From contig NZ_AQXI01000004.1 of assembly GCF_000376445.1 (NCBI RefSeq), positions 124,001 through 188,000 of the forward strand: 64,000 nt of DNA, read 5' to 3'. The stretch comes from Haladaptatus paucihalophilus DX253 (GTDB lineage Archaea > Halobacteriota > Halobacteria > Halobacteriales > Haladaptataceae). The position numbers were made by a program, and so were the translations under genes. The notes under the pieces are model-generated. The model was not told the DNA's origin. It made no database searches and worked only from the letters and a program-made list of their open reading frames with translations. Positions 1 to 10,034 of the stretch are shown piece after piece; the stretch's first letter is position 1, and each line of letters opens with the position of its first letter.

Positions 1-479
1 GTGAGCTCCTGGCTTTCGGAAGCATGAATCGGAAACAGACACATCGAGGGAGATTACTCGGCTGATCGGCTTGTTTTGGAGTGAATCGATGCTCATATGG
101 ACTCAGTATTTCAGTGCAAGTCGGTTCGGCAGTATCACTTGAGATTTACCGTGCATTAGTCTCGCTATTCATGGTGCAATCTTCGATCGATTCACTGAGT
201 CGATTTCTCCACGAGTAGCTCCATGTTGCCCGGATTTCGCGTATGAAGTAGACTCCTATCTAGCCGATCATGCTTGGGGTGAGTCGAATGCGGTGCACCG
301 TTCTCACGGTGGTGTCGTCCAGTCAGAACCGCCGCCAATATCACTCTTGTTTTCCCCTCATTATGGGAGTCAGCAGGTGGCGCTACCTGTACATGTTGAC
401 GGTGGTCTTTCCGGTATTGGAATATTTGGAAGTAACTCGGGCTTGCCTAAGGGGCTCTCGGTGGTCGTGGTTACCTGTA
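1..479. other. Left edge, no gene recognised
   Basis: No convincing coding frame is seen before the small gene at 480. The only long open frame here merely extends that gene upstream, and its composition (rich in Arg, Ser, Cys, Trp) is unlike a haloarchaeal protein. The stretch may carry the promoter of the polymerase pair; no clear TATA box was fixed. Confidence 0.4.
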
Positions 480-728
480 ATGATGCAAAGCAGCCATAGT
501 GATGCCGGATGGGACACGTATCGCCGAGCACTTCGACCAACTGATCAAGCAGTTTTTGATCGACTCTTCGAGTATGCTCAGCTGCATACCGATCCCAGCA
601 CGGTTCACAAGCCATTGTTCGTCGAGACTCCCATTCTCATCTCGATCCTGATCGAACAGCAGCGACAGATCGATGATTTGGAAGACCGACTCGATCACGT
701 TGAGGACGATTTGAACGATCAGGGATGA
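480..728 (+). CDS. Small acidic coiled-coil protein upstream of the DNA polymerase
   Basis: This is an 82-residue acidic protein of unknown function. The first ATG of two consecutive ATGs at 480 is chosen because everything upstream in the frame looks non-coding. The last 25 residues are rich in Asp, Glu, Gln, Leu and Ile with heptad-like spacing (EQQRQIDDLEDRLDHVEDDL), which suggests a short coiled coil. It ends 4 bases before the ATG of the family B polymerase at 733, so the two are almost certainly co-transcribed and translationally coupled. I infer an accessory or partner role for the polymerase. No enzymatic motif is visible. Confidence 0.7.
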   Translation: MMQSSHSDAGWDTYRRALRPTDQAVFDRLFEYAQLHTDPSTVHKPLFVETPILISILIEQQRQIDDLEDRLDHVEDDLNDQG

Positions 729-732
729 GCCG

Positions 733-2832
733 ATGGTGTACAAAATCGACTACGTCGACGGCGACGTGCTCATTTGGTCGGTAACTGAATCCGGGGTGGA
801 GTGTGAAGTCGATGAATCGTACACGCCGACCATCTACGTGTCGGTGCATGGCGATGGTGAGTTTTCGACAGCACGTGCTGCACTCCAAGACCATCCTTCC
901 GTTGTTCGGGTTGCTGTCGTTGATGAACGCGTGAGTTTTCGCCACGACCCCGAGCAAGTACTTCGAGTGGATGTGGTCGACCTCAAGGCGGTCACCTCGG
1001 TAGCGCGAATGGTAAGCAGGTGGGGCTCTCCTGGTGAGTATCGCTGCTACAACGTCGACTTCTCGCGGGAGTTTCGCTACTGTCTCGAAGAGGAAATCGA
1101 CCCACTCCCGACCCGCGAACTCTCCCAGATGCAGATAGCCGTCTCGGAGACAGAACTCGCGAGTGCGCGGGTTACCGAACTCACGATTGACGATGAGACG
1201 GTGACTGGGAGCGGCGAAGACGTGTTAACGACATTGTCGGCTCGCGTTGAGTCGGTTGATCCGGATGTACTCTTTTTGAATACGAGCGATCTCATTCCCG
1301 TCCTCTTCCAGCAGGCTGACCGACTCGACGTAGAGTTCCAACTGGGTCGTCGGTCAGGCTGGCAGCAGCTGGCGGGCGAATCGACCTACGAAAGCTACGG
1401 GCAAGTGGGGCATTCACCAGCACGCTACAATCTGCCCGGTCGGGTGATCATCGACGGCTCGAATACGTTCATGTGGAATCAGACGAACCTCGATGGGTGT
1501 CTGTATCTCGTTGAGCAGTCGGGCAAGCCACTCCAGGAGTTGGCATGGTCCTCGATCGGAAATATTCTAACTGGGATTCAGATTCAGGAAGCCCGTGAGC
1601 GGAATGTCCTTGTGCCCTGGCGGTCGTGGCGGCATGAGAAATTCAAAACGATGCGCCAGCTGCACGACGCCGACCGAGGTGGCTTCACGTTTGCGCCGGA
1701 CGTCGGCCTACACGAGGACGTGCACGAACTCGACTTCTCCTCGCTGTACCCGAACATCATCGTCACGCGGAACGTGAGTCCCGAAAAGATCCGCTGTGAG
1801 TGTCACGCTGGGAGGGAGGACGTGCCGGGTATCGGGTATTCGATCTGCGACGAGCGGGGCTATCTGCCGGACGTGCTTGAGCCGTTGATCAAGGATCGAG
1901 ATGCGATCAAGGCCGAGATACGGGAGACTGAGGATGAAGAGCGTCGCGACGAGTTAGAAGGCCGATCGAGTGCGATCAAATGGATATTGGTCTCGTGTTT
2001 CGGATATCAAGGCTTCTCGAATGCGAAGTTTGGCCGCATCGAGTGCCACGAGGCGATCAACGCGTATGCCAGGGAGATTCTGTTGGAGACGAAAGCGGTG
2101 CTCGAGGAGCATGGCTGGCGGATTGTGCATGGCATTGTCGATAGTGTGTGGGTGACACCGATCGAAGACGAGGAACAGACGTCGCTTTCGGAGCTTGTCT
2201 CGGAGATTTCTGAAGAGGTGGCAATTCGGCTTGAGCATGAAGCCCACTACGACTGGATAGCGTTCGTGCCGTTACGTGATTCGGATGCTGGTGCGTTGAC
2301 GAAGTACTTCGGGAAGGTGGCTGGTGAAGACGAGTACAAGTATCGGGGTATCGAGTGTCGTCAACGGAGTACGCCGTCGTATATCGATGAGGCACAGAAA
2401 GCGGTGATTCGAGCGGTCGATGAGTATCGTGATCCAGAGGTGGTTTGTGAGGAATTACGGTCGTGGGTCGATCGGCTGGAGCGGGGAGCGGTTGATCCGA
2501 ATGAGTTGGTGATCACGAATCGGGTTTCGAAGAAACGCGAGGACTACACACAATCGACGCGGAGTGTGGCAGCGTTGGAGCGGGCGGCTGAGTTGGGATT
2601 GACGCGTGCGCCAGGGCAGAGTGTGTCGTATGTAGTGGTGGATGATACGAAGGACTCGCGAGAGCGGGTGATGTTGGCGAGTGAGGAGTTAGACGAGTAT
2701 GATGTCGGGTGCTATCGGGAGTTGTTGGTTCGTGCGGCAGCGAGTGTGTTGTCACCGCTGGGGTGGCGTGAGAGACGCATTGAGCAATTCCTTTCGAGTC
2801 ATGACGAAATCAGTCTGAACTCGTTTCTCTAA
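733..2832 (+). CDS. Family B DNA polymerase with diverged motifs B and C
   Basis: This is a 699-residue family B DNA polymerase, shorter than replicative PolB enzymes of about 800-900 residues. Motif A is intact (DFSSLYPN, residues 334-341). Motif B reads KWILVSCFG from residue 416, with Val and Phe where Asn and Tyr are usual. Motif C reads HGIVDS (466-471) where YGDTDS is usual: the first acidic residue is Ile468, while the second, metal-binding Asp470 remains. The N-terminal half has the position of a 3'-5' exonuclease domain, but no DxE motif I is evident, so proofreading may be absent. It resembles PolB2-like polymerases of haloarchaeal accessory replicons. Activity cannot be decided from sequence. 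A short fossil of a related polymerase gene lies near 11.2 kb. Confidence 0.9.
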   Translation: MVYKIDYVDGDVLIWSVTESGVECEVDESYTPTIYVSVHGDGEFSTARAALQDHPSVVRVAVVDERVSFRHDPEQVLRVDVVDLKAVTSVARMVSRWGSPGEYRCYNVDFSREFRYCLEEEIDPLPTRELSQMQIAVSETELASARVTELTIDDETVTGSGEDVLTTLSARVESVDPDVLFLNTSDLIPVLFQQADRLDVEFQLGRRSGWQQLAGESTYESYGQVGHSPARYNLPGRVIIDGSNTFMWNQTNLDGCLYLVEQSGKPLQELAWSSIGNILTGIQIQEARERNVLVPWRSWRHEKFKTMRQLHDADRGGFTFAPDVGLHEDVHELDFSSLYPNIIVTRNVSPEKIRCECHAGREDVPGIGYSICDERGYLPDVLEPLIKDRDAIKAEIRETEDEERRDELEGRSSAIKWILVSCFGYQGFSNAKFGRIECHEAINAYAREILLETKAVLEEHGWRIVHGIVDSVWVTPIEDEEQTSLSELVSEISEEVAIRLEHEAHYDWIAFVPLRDSDAGALTKYFGKVAGEDEYKYRGIECRQRSTPSYIDEAQKAVIRAVDEYRDPEVVCEELRSWVDRLERGAVDPNELVITNRVSKKREDYTQSTRSVAALERAAELGLTRAPGQSVSYVVVDDTKDSRERVMLASEELDEYDVGCYRELLVRAAASVLSPLGWRERRIEQFLSSHDEISLNSFL

Positions 2833-3170
2833 CGATAACACGTTTAGAGGAGAGATTTGGTGCATACTTACACCTCCATAGAACCAAGAATCACAGCATT
2901 GCTGAAAACATCAATCAGTGATACGTTTCCGTGGTCGTGCTGAATCTAGGGCGCGTATCTTGCACGACGTTATATTCACACCAGCAGAGTGGCGGGTACA
3001 GACAGTTGAGTAGACGCGTTGACCGACCAACACCATGTTCCCATCGAGAGCCAGGGGCGCCCTCGCTGTCTGCTCTCGGTAGACACTGGTCTCTTAGCAC
3101 GAGCATCGTGACGTTCAAACATGATTTCTATCAACAGAATTCTTTTGCCTCCATGAAACCTCCTAGGTGT

Positions 3171-5450
3171 ATGGGTTCTTCCATCCTCTCACCAGCAAGG
3201 GTACTGGAGGTGGTCGACACACTCGGGCCTCCCGGTACGCCATTGACGACTCCGGAAGTCGCCGCTGAGTTCGACTGTACCGACCGGACGGTCTACAACA
3301 AACTAGAGGAGCTCGTCGCGGAGGGGCCACTCAAAACGAAGAAGGTCGGCGCGCGCGGACGTGTGTGGTGGCGACCTGTCAGCAATGAAACGGAGGGTCC
3401 CAAGGAGGGTCCCAAGAACTTGAATGGGCCGCGAGAACGGGTTCGATCTCACCCCGTGTTTGACTCCGGGATGGTCGGCGTCATCGTCTGGGGGAGTGAC
3501 TTCACCATCAGGGACGCGAACGACGCCTTCTTGGAAATGGCCGGTATGGAGTTCGAAGAGGCGTTGGGCACGTCGTGGCGTGACCTCACCCCCGAGGAGT
3601 TCTACCTGGACTCAGAGCGCCACATCGAGCAAGTCGAGGAGACTGGTAGCGGCGTCCCTTACGAAAAGCAGTACTACCACAGCGACGGTTCATGCTGGTG
3701 GGGGCTGTTCGAATCGCAGGTGCTGAACGACAGCGAGAAGGTAGAGTTTGTCATCGAAATCACCGACCGCAAGGAGAGCGAGGTAGCGCTCGAACGGCTC
3801 AACGACGCGTCGCGGGAGCTAATCAACACCAAGACAGAAACCATCGCTGACCGCGTTGCGTCGCTCGCACTCGCGATACTCGACGTCGAGTACGCCGCAC
3901 TCTGGCGGTATGATGATCGGAGCGGGGACCTCGAAGAACACGCTGCCGACGCGGCCGGGGACGAAGACGCCGACGCGTTCGGTCTCCCATCCGAGATCTC
4001 CGATTGGGTCTGGCAGACGTTCATCGACACCGACGTCCACGTGCAGAACGATATCGGCGGCCAGATAGACGAGTCATCATCGTTACGAAGCTGCGCGTTC
4101 GTTCCGCTGGGCCGACACGGCGTCGTGACGTTCGGCTCGACGCAGGCCGACGCCTTCGACGAGCGCACGGTCGAGCTTGCAGAGACAACTGCCGCGACCG
4201 TCGAAACAGCGTGGAACCGGGCCCAAGGCGAACACCAGTTGAACGAGCGCAACGACGAGCTTGAACGTCTCGACAGGCTGAACGCGCTCATTCGGGGTGT
4301 CCATCAGCACCTGGTGGACGCCGACAGTCGCGAGACCATCGAACAGGCCGTCGTGGAGCAACTCGCCGACTCTGCCCTCTACGAATTCGCGTGGATTGGC
4401 GCGCGTGACCCGGGCACGGACACCGTCACACCCCGGGAGTGGGCCGGCGTCGACGACGGCTACCTCGATATGCTTTCGATTTCGACAGAGAGAACCGGCC
4501 TCAACGAGGATCCTATCGCCGCCGCCATACGAACGTCCGATCTACAGGTCGTCGCGGACGTCGCCATCGACCCACGTGCCGCACCGTGGCGCGAGGTCAC
4601 GCTTGATCGCGGGGCGCGGTCCTGTATTTCGATCCCGCTCCGGTACAACAGATCGAAATACGGCGTGCTGACGGTGTACATTTCTAGTCCTCAGTCCGAC
4701 GAGCGCGATCACGCCGTGCTCAAAGAGCTGGGAGAGACGATCGCCCACGCCATCGACGCCGTCGAGACCAAGCGGACACTACTGTCTGATAGCGTCACTG
4801 AACTCACGCTCGAAATCCACGACGGGGACGACGTACTCACCGCACTCGCCCAGGCGTCGGACTGCGAGATCACGTTCGACAGCCTCGTGCCCCTGCGCGA
4901 CGGCGCGGCTCGCCTGTTCTTCGTGACGGAGGACGTGAGCGCCAAGGAGGTACTGGACGAGGCTCGACGCTTGCCGAGCATCGCCGAGGTAACGCTACTC
5001 CGTGAGGCGGAAACCGAGAGTGTCTTCGAGGCGACGGTCACTGGATCAACACTCGCATCACACGTCATCGAGAACGGCGGCCTCGTCCGCTCGCTCACCG
5101 TCACCGCTGAGATGACCACCGCCATCATCGACCAGCCTGCTGGTACGACCGTTCGGGAGTTTGTCGAGACGATACGGATTGAGTATCCGAGTGCTGACCT
5201 CGTGGCTCGGCACTCGCGCGACCGTCCAATCAGGACACGCGAGGATATGCGAACGGTCCTCTCGGAGCGACTTACGGACCGGCAACGCGAAATCCTCGAA
5301 ACAGCGTACCGGAGTGGGTACTTCGAGTCTCCGCGCGTGCAAACCGGCAGGGACCTTTCGGAAGCGTTCGACATCACGCAGTCGACGTTCTCCCACCACC
5401 TCCGAGAGGGCGAGCGGCGGCTCTGTGAGCTAGTATTCGACTCGGCCTAA
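3171..5450 (+). CDS. PAS/GAF sensor regulator, bacterio-opsin activator (HTH_10) type
   Basis: This is a one-component regulator of about 759 residues. Order: an N-terminal winged helix (LTTPEVAAEFDCTDRTVYNK) ending in RGRVWWRP, a PAS domain (about residues 95-195, FDSGMVGVIVW onward), two GAF-like domains (about 210-360 and 370-530), a bacterio-opsin-activator domain, and a C-terminal HTH_10 (LTDRQREILETAYRSGYF to the end). Such proteins bind DNA through the HTH_10 domain and sense redox, light or small ligands through PAS/GAF; the ligand here is unknown. ATG 3171 is preferred to 3153 because the N-terminal domain begins there; the longer open frame back to 2931 looks non-coding. It stands alone, with 340 bases of intergenic DNA upstream. 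Confidence 0.85.
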   Translation: MGSSILSPARVLEVVDTLGPPGTPLTTPEVAAEFDCTDRTVYNKLEELVAEGPLKTKKVGARGRVWWRPVSNETEGPKEGPKNLNGPRERVRSHPVFDSGMVGVIVWGSDFTIRDANDAFLEMAGMEFEEALGTSWRDLTPEEFYLDSERHIEQVEETGSGVPYEKQYYHSDGSCWWGLFESQVLNDSEKVEFVIEITDRKESEVALERLNDASRELINTKTETIADRVASLALAILDVEYAALWRYDDRSGDLEEHAADAAGDEDADAFGLPSEISDWVWQTFIDTDVHVQNDIGGQIDESSSLRSCAFVPLGRHGVVTFGSTQADAFDERTVELAETTAATVETAWNRAQGEHQLNERNDELERLDRLNALIRGVHQHLVDADSRETIEQAVVEQLADSALYEFAWIGARDPGTDTVTPREWAGVDDGYLDMLSISTERTGLNEDPIAAAIRTSDLQVVADVAIDPRAAPWREVTLDRGARSCISIPLRYNRSKYGVLTVYISSPQSDERDHAVLKELGETIAHAIDAVETKRTLLSDSVTELTLEIHDGDDVLTALAQASDCEITFDSLVPLRDGAARLFFVTEDVSAKEVLDEARRLPSIAEVTLLREAETESVFEATVTGSTLASHVIENGGLVRSLTVTAEMTTAIIDQPAGTTVREFVETIRIEYPSADLVARHSRDRPIRTREDMRTVLSERLTDRQREILETAYRSGYFESPRVQTGRDLSEAFDITQSTFSHHLREGERRLCELVFDSA

Positions 5451-5632
5451 CTACCTACTCTCGGCTATAACTCGGTCTGGAAACGCCGTTCCAGGACTCT
5501 CGGTGGCCAGCATCACTCGTGTGTCTTCTAGATAATACCCGTCGAGCCACGTCGTGACCGAAGAGGTTCGAGCATATGCTTTCCCTTCCGTGGCTTCAAG
5601 GGGCGTCCATGGCTTACCAAAGCGGAGGAATC

Positions 5633-5968
5633 ATGAACGCTGAACGTCTCTCGTCAGAACTCTCATTAGACGACGTACTGGACGTGCTCGCGAACAGGTA
5701 TCGACGTCGGCTCCTTCTCACCTTGATTGACCAGAATGACCAAGACGACGATACACAGGGTCCCGGCGACGTCACCATCGAGGACGAGGAATTAAATCTC
5801 CCTAAGATCCAGATGGTTCACACCCACTTACCGAAGCTTGAGGACATGGGGTTGATCGAGTGGAACCGGGACAGCAATGAGGTGAAGAAAGGTCCCAAGT
5901 TCGAGGACATCCGGCCGCTGCTTGAGTCGATGCGCGACCACGACAACCTCCCCGACGGCTGGTTCTGA
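5633..5968 (+). CDS. Small winged-helix regulator (DUF7344-like)
   Basis: This 111-residue protein has the signature LDDVLDVLANRYRRRLLLTL, typical of the haloarchaeal winged-helix family in which a regulator sits alone or beside signalling genes. The recognition region follows (LPKIQMVHTHLPKLEDMGLI), then a basic-acidic wing. ATG 5633 is chosen because GGAGG lies five to ten bases before it; an alternative ATG is at 5609. It follows the PAS/GAF regulator by about 180 bases on the same strand. Target genes are unknown. Confidence 0.75.
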   Translation: MNAERLSSELSLDDVLDVLANRYRRRLLLTLIDQNDQDDDTQGPGDVTIEDEELNLPKIQMVHTHLPKLEDMGLIEWNRDSNEVKKGPKFEDIRPLLESMRDHDNLPDGWF

Positions 5969-6221
5969 GTCCTGTCACCGAGTTTGACTGGAACGCCGGA
6001 AGGTGCTGCCATGTGGCCGCATCTGTGACAGATTGACCCGCAAGTTCAGCTATACCGGACGGGGTGAGGTGATGTCGCCGTCCGTGCTGAATCCATCCTC
6101 TGTATCTAGCACACCATTCCTCACCGATGATTGGACGGTGTCTTCCAACTGCTGACTGGTTACTCTGGAAACGTCGGGACGTTCTCACTCAGCCCGTCCT
6201 AAACTGTCGCTAGTGGGAGTC

Positions 6222-6419
6222 GATTATAACGTTGTAATAGAGGGGGATCGCGTAAGCGACCCCCTCCATTTCGCAGAAATAGACGCAGAAATAGACGCAC
6301 TCCACCGTAACCAACCTACAACTACCACCATGTGTCACCGGCAACGCGGTGTGAATCTCTTGTGGTGGTGCCGCCCGAGCGGGGGTTCTGCGAACCCCCG
6401 TGATTACAACGCTATAATC
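6222..6419. repeat. Hairpin module A, flanked by 18-bp palindromes
   Basis: The two ends carry related palindromes: GATTATAACGTTGTAATA (6222-6239) and GATTACAACGCTATAATC (6402-6419), which match at 16 of 18 positions when one is inverted. Between them are a G5/C5 hairpin (6240-6266, GAGGGGG pairing with CCCCCTC), a perfect tandem repeat of CGCAGAAATAGA (6272-6295), and a hairpin of CGGGGGTTC and GAACCCCCG with a three-base loop (6380-6400). The stop codon of the minus-strand gene at 6418 lies inside the right palindrome. Module B at 14.2-14.45 kb has the same plan. A bidirectional terminator or a small mobile unit are both possible. Confidence 0.6.
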
Positions 6420-6891
6420 AGCGCCCTCCGTTTCCTCCTTCGTTCGCTTCGTGTGCTCGCATCCACCCGGCGAGGTCGGGGTGGGCGAACGTGATTTCGA
6501 TGTGATGGCCACCGACACCCATTGCATCGTCCACACACAGCGTCCGTGACTCTTTGTAGGTCACGCCGGGCACACGCTCGGCCATCTCCTCCATCACCCG
6601 ATAGCCGTCGTTCTTATACGCACAGCCATAGTGAGTCGCGACCTCTCGATAGCCCAGTCGAGCAACCATCACATCATTTGTCTTGGCGACGTTCTTCGCG
6701 TGCTCGAGGACGTTGAGGTACTTGTCTTCGACATGCTGACTCTCAGCGCGCTTTTCACGGAAGTTCACGAGTTCCGTGTTCTGTTCCGAACGCTGCACAG
6801 TCTCGAAGAGCTGGCGACCTGCATTAGTTGCTTCCGCAGCGAGGTTCGGCGAGTCGTCGTCAACACCCTCTTCAGTTTCGTAACCCCGCAC
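6418..6891 (-). CDS. Hypothetical protein, parent of the fragment beside CRISPR array 2
   Basis: I do not recognise this 157-residue protein. It is charged, with a helical N-terminal half (GRQLFETVQRSEQNTELVNF) and a conserved-looking centre (VARLGYREVATHYGC). The start at 6891 is GTG and uncertain. Just upstream an open segment without a start codon (about 6893-7050, ending IIQPRAGLRN) could be a broken 5' part of the same or a neighbouring gene. About 85 residues from its middle recur at 29385-29650, next to CRISPR array 2, so the family has moved or been duplicated. Its stop codon is inside the palindrome ending module A. Confidence 0.6.
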   Translation of the reverse strand: MRGYETEEGVDDDSPNLAAEATNAGRQLFETVQRSEQNTELVNFREKRAESQHVEDKYLNVLEHAKNVAKTNDVMVARLGYREVATHYGCAYKNDGYRVMEEMAERVPGVTYKESRTLCVDDAMGVGGHHIEITFAHPDLAGWMRAHEANEGGNGGR

Positions 6892-7076
6892 GAGGTTGAA
6901 TTATACGCGAGACCGACGCTCGCACCCGACTGTTCTTCTCTTCAGCGTCGATGAGGTTGTCGATGTCTGCTACCGAACTAAGAGGTTTGCTTGATTCGCT
7001 GCTAGATTTCAATAGGGGCAATTGCCGTTCGATATCAAAGTGAGAAGAAGAGAAGTGGGATGAATTCGCTATCTTG

Positions 7077-9835
7077 CTATTCTTCGGGCTGTGGTACTGT
7101 CACTGTCCACGGACTGAGATCCTCAACTGCAATGGAATACTCTCCAGCAGCGTCGAGTGTATACTGGAACGTTAGCTCCATACTTTTGCCCGGTTCGAGA
7201 TCGATCCTCGTTGCCCGAACCACATTTGCATCCACGGTCATTTTCAGCACTTGGATCGTCTCATCGCTACCGCTGTTCGTGATGGTCCCAGTCACCTCGA
7301 ACGGTTCACTACGTTCGACTGTGTCGGGCACATTGAACCCGTCAAACGCGAGCCACTCGAACTCCTCGGACTTTGGCATTACCTTGATGTTCCGAGAGGC
7401 AATTAGGTCATCCGACGATCGCCCGACGGCAACATCGTACGTTCCTGGTTCCTGGAACTGCGCTGAGAACTCAATCTGTTGTTCAGTCTGAGCAGGGATG
7501 CGCGCAAACTTTGTCTCCACAGCCTCTCCGCCGACGTAGAAATGTAGTTCCTCTCCACCAATCACGCTGCCATTATTTGTGACTTCGAGAAGGGCTGTAA
7601 CCGACTCACTGGCCATCGATCTCTCGGGAACGATGAACGAGTCGTAGCCATACTCGGGGGCTTGTACCAAGGGAAATCGCGCTGATCTGTCCCCGTTGCT
7701 GGACGAAGACGAACGGCCTGTCCGCCGCCTTTGATCATAGACGCAATGAGAGTGTCTGCTGATTTGACGACGAATTCATCGATCACAATCGAGGTCGGGT
7801 TTGTGTTGAAATCGGCATCTGAGCCGTCCGTATAGACGGTAGCGATGTAAGGCCGACCCTGCCCTTCGAGGAAATCGAGCGGGATCTCGAGAGCACGCGG
7901 TGTTTCGTCGGTTCCACTCCCAATGTACCATTCGTCACCCTTTCTGCGTGCAAACGTCGCGTACTGGCCTATCTCTCCGTTGACGATCTTCGTCTCATCC
8001 CAATCCACGGGAACGTTCTCGATAAACTCGAACTCACCCAAGTCGTCGTAGTTTTCGGGAAGATCGGCAACCATTTGCTGCCCACTGAACATGATAACAT
8101 AGAGGGCTAACTGCCGTGCTCGTGTGTTATGAACCCGAGTGTTGCCACCATATTTTGAATGCTTAACGTCGAAAATACCCTGATTGTAGTCAACTGGTCC
8201 ACCAAGCATTCTCGTGAATGGTATCGTGAGAGTGTGCCCTGGAGGGTTTCCTTGGGAACTGGCGTTTTCGTACTCGAGACCGCGAACACCCTCCTGACTC
8301 ATTAGATTCGGGAACGTGCGTCGTTTCCCCGTTGGTTTGACTGGCTCGTGGATATTGAGCATGAGCTCGTGCTTGGCTGCCGTCCGTGCAACGTGTTGAT
8401 AATGATTCACCATTACCTGCGAATGATGCGGATAGAGTTTACCATCTATGAGCATCCCTTCGGCACTCACGTATCCAAGTTTCGCTGACGGAATTTCGAG
8501 ATCCGCATAATAACTATAGGCCTGCTCCAACTGATTCTCGTAGTTTTCCACCCCGCCACCGGTTTCGTTATGAATCACCACATCTACTGGTGGATCCTGT
8601 TCGTGGCCGTACTGTACGACTTCTTCAAGATCATACTGCTCGGTGGAGTCGATAAAGTCGAAGGTATATGGCGGATTACTCCACTGATCGAACCCATTCT
8701 CCCAACCGGCGTTCCAGCCTTCGACGAGCAAGTTTCCGATTCCATGCTCGCTGGCGAATTCGATGTATCGCTTTGCGTTCTCCGTTGTTGCACCTACATC
8801 AGGACCGGGCGCCCAGCTTGCCTTTCCGATGTGCATCTCCCACCAGATCCCCATATACTTCGACGGGTTGATCCAGGAGGAGTCTTCGATCTCTGAGGGC
8901 TCGTTCAGGTTGAGCACGAGTTTGGACTCAACAAGATCACTGGGTTTTTCTCCGATGGTTAGCGTTCGCCACGGCGAAGCATGCGGCGTCTCTGCTTTTA
9001 CCTTCGTACCATCTGGGAGAGGGACGAGGGTCGACTCAAAGACGGACGGGCAATCACCGGCTCGGGTAACGGTCATCCCCGCGTAATCGGTGAGATTGGC
9101 TTCATGAAGACTCATATAGAGGCCGTCGTCGACTTTCATTGTCAGGGGTGTATTGGCCCCATCGACCTCGGTCCCCACATCGGGGGTGGATTTGATTCCG
9201 CTGAGTGGGGTCTCTTGGTAGATATATTCGTAACTCTCGTAATCATCAGGGATCCACCAGCAGGTGTAGTCGTCTGCGAATCGGAACTCCGTCCGTTCGT
9301 TCGTGATTGCGAATTCGTCTAGATTCTCTTGTTCTGGAAAGATGTACCGAAACGCGACGCCATCGTTGTAGGCACGAAACAGAAGTGTTAGTGACCGCTT
9401 CGGGCCGTTCTGTTCTTTCAATCCAACAGCGAGTTCATTGTAGTGGTTTCGTATCGAGTCAGTGGTTCCCCAAACAGGTTTCCAGGTCGTATCCTGACTT
9501 TGCCGCCGGACGCCCGTGACCGACATACGATCTTCGAGCGGCGCTGCATCTTCAAAGTGGAATCCGAGAGACGACTGCTCGACGAGTGTGCGGCCAGCAG
9601 AACTTACAGAGTATGTCGGACTGCTATTGTCCAGTGTGAATGTGATCTGTATGTTGCCATTAGGGGATGTGACGTGTTGAGTCGAGTTCCTCTTTTGGTT
9701 CTCAATTGCGGACTTGTTCGCAGCCGTGACGTTAGGCGTAATGCCTGCCGCTATGGCTCCAGCAGTGGCTAAAAATTTTCTCCGGGGAAAAATCTTGGCC
9801 GCTAATGGATCGGTGTCTTTCGAGTTGGGTGACAT
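7077..9835 (-). pseudogene. GH97 glycoside hydrolase with C-terminal CARDB-like repeats, frameshifted
   Basis: A secreted glycosidase, read as one gene with a frameshift near 7690-7710. The twin-arginine signal is at residues 17-32 (PRRKFLATAGAIAAGI). The GH97 body follows: HEPVKPTG at 496-503, RTFPNLMSQEG at 506-516 and LEYE at 520-523. Glu497, Glu515 and Glu521 have the spacing I recall for Glu508, Glu526 and Glu532 of the inverting enzyme SusB, so an alpha-glucosidase-type activity is likely. After GGGQAVRL (to residue 710) the frame shifts: the original runs on into nonsense and stops at 7562, while the next frame (7077-7670) continues as two beta-sandwich repeats of CARDB type (about 197 residues). 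Without the shift the protein would be about 915 residues. It could be a real mutation or a sequencing error. The GH97 domain itself is complete and could still function. Confidence 0.8.
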
Positions 9836-9856
9836 CGATTATCACGTGAGATAGCT

Positions 9857-9890
9857 GCACGTATATAACTCCTCATCAAGTACTTGTTGA
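9857..9890 (-). promoter_or_regulatory. Probable GH97 promoter with CAAGTACTTG palindrome
   Basis: Upstream of the GH97 start a TATA-like GTTATATAC (minus strand, about 9862-9870) lies roughly 30 bases before the ATG. It is followed upstream by the perfect palindrome CAAGTACTTG (9877-9886). The divergent TrmB-type regulator starts at 10035, so this palindrome is a candidate operator. Binding is inferred, not shown. Confidence 0.4.
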
Positions 9891-10034
9891 AGATTTCAGC
9901 AGACTACAGCGCCACCCATGGGTGATAGAATTTGAACGACATCGGTACCGAGTTGCGCAATCTTCAGAACGTTCGACTGTTCTTGGCGGTTGTGTTCATA
10001 CCTTTATCAATAGATGGTCCCTACACTGGCACCA

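Noticed and set aside
3674-5399. Long antisense frames in the PAS/GAF regulator gene and in other GC-rich genes
   Set aside because: High-GC coding makes long shadow frames. The sense proteins have clear domains; the antisense ones are Ser/Arg-rich without motifs.
5969-6221. A possible protein scrap (TPFLTDDWTVSSNC) after the 5633 gene
   Set aside because: No start codon or recognisable domain. Left as intergenic.
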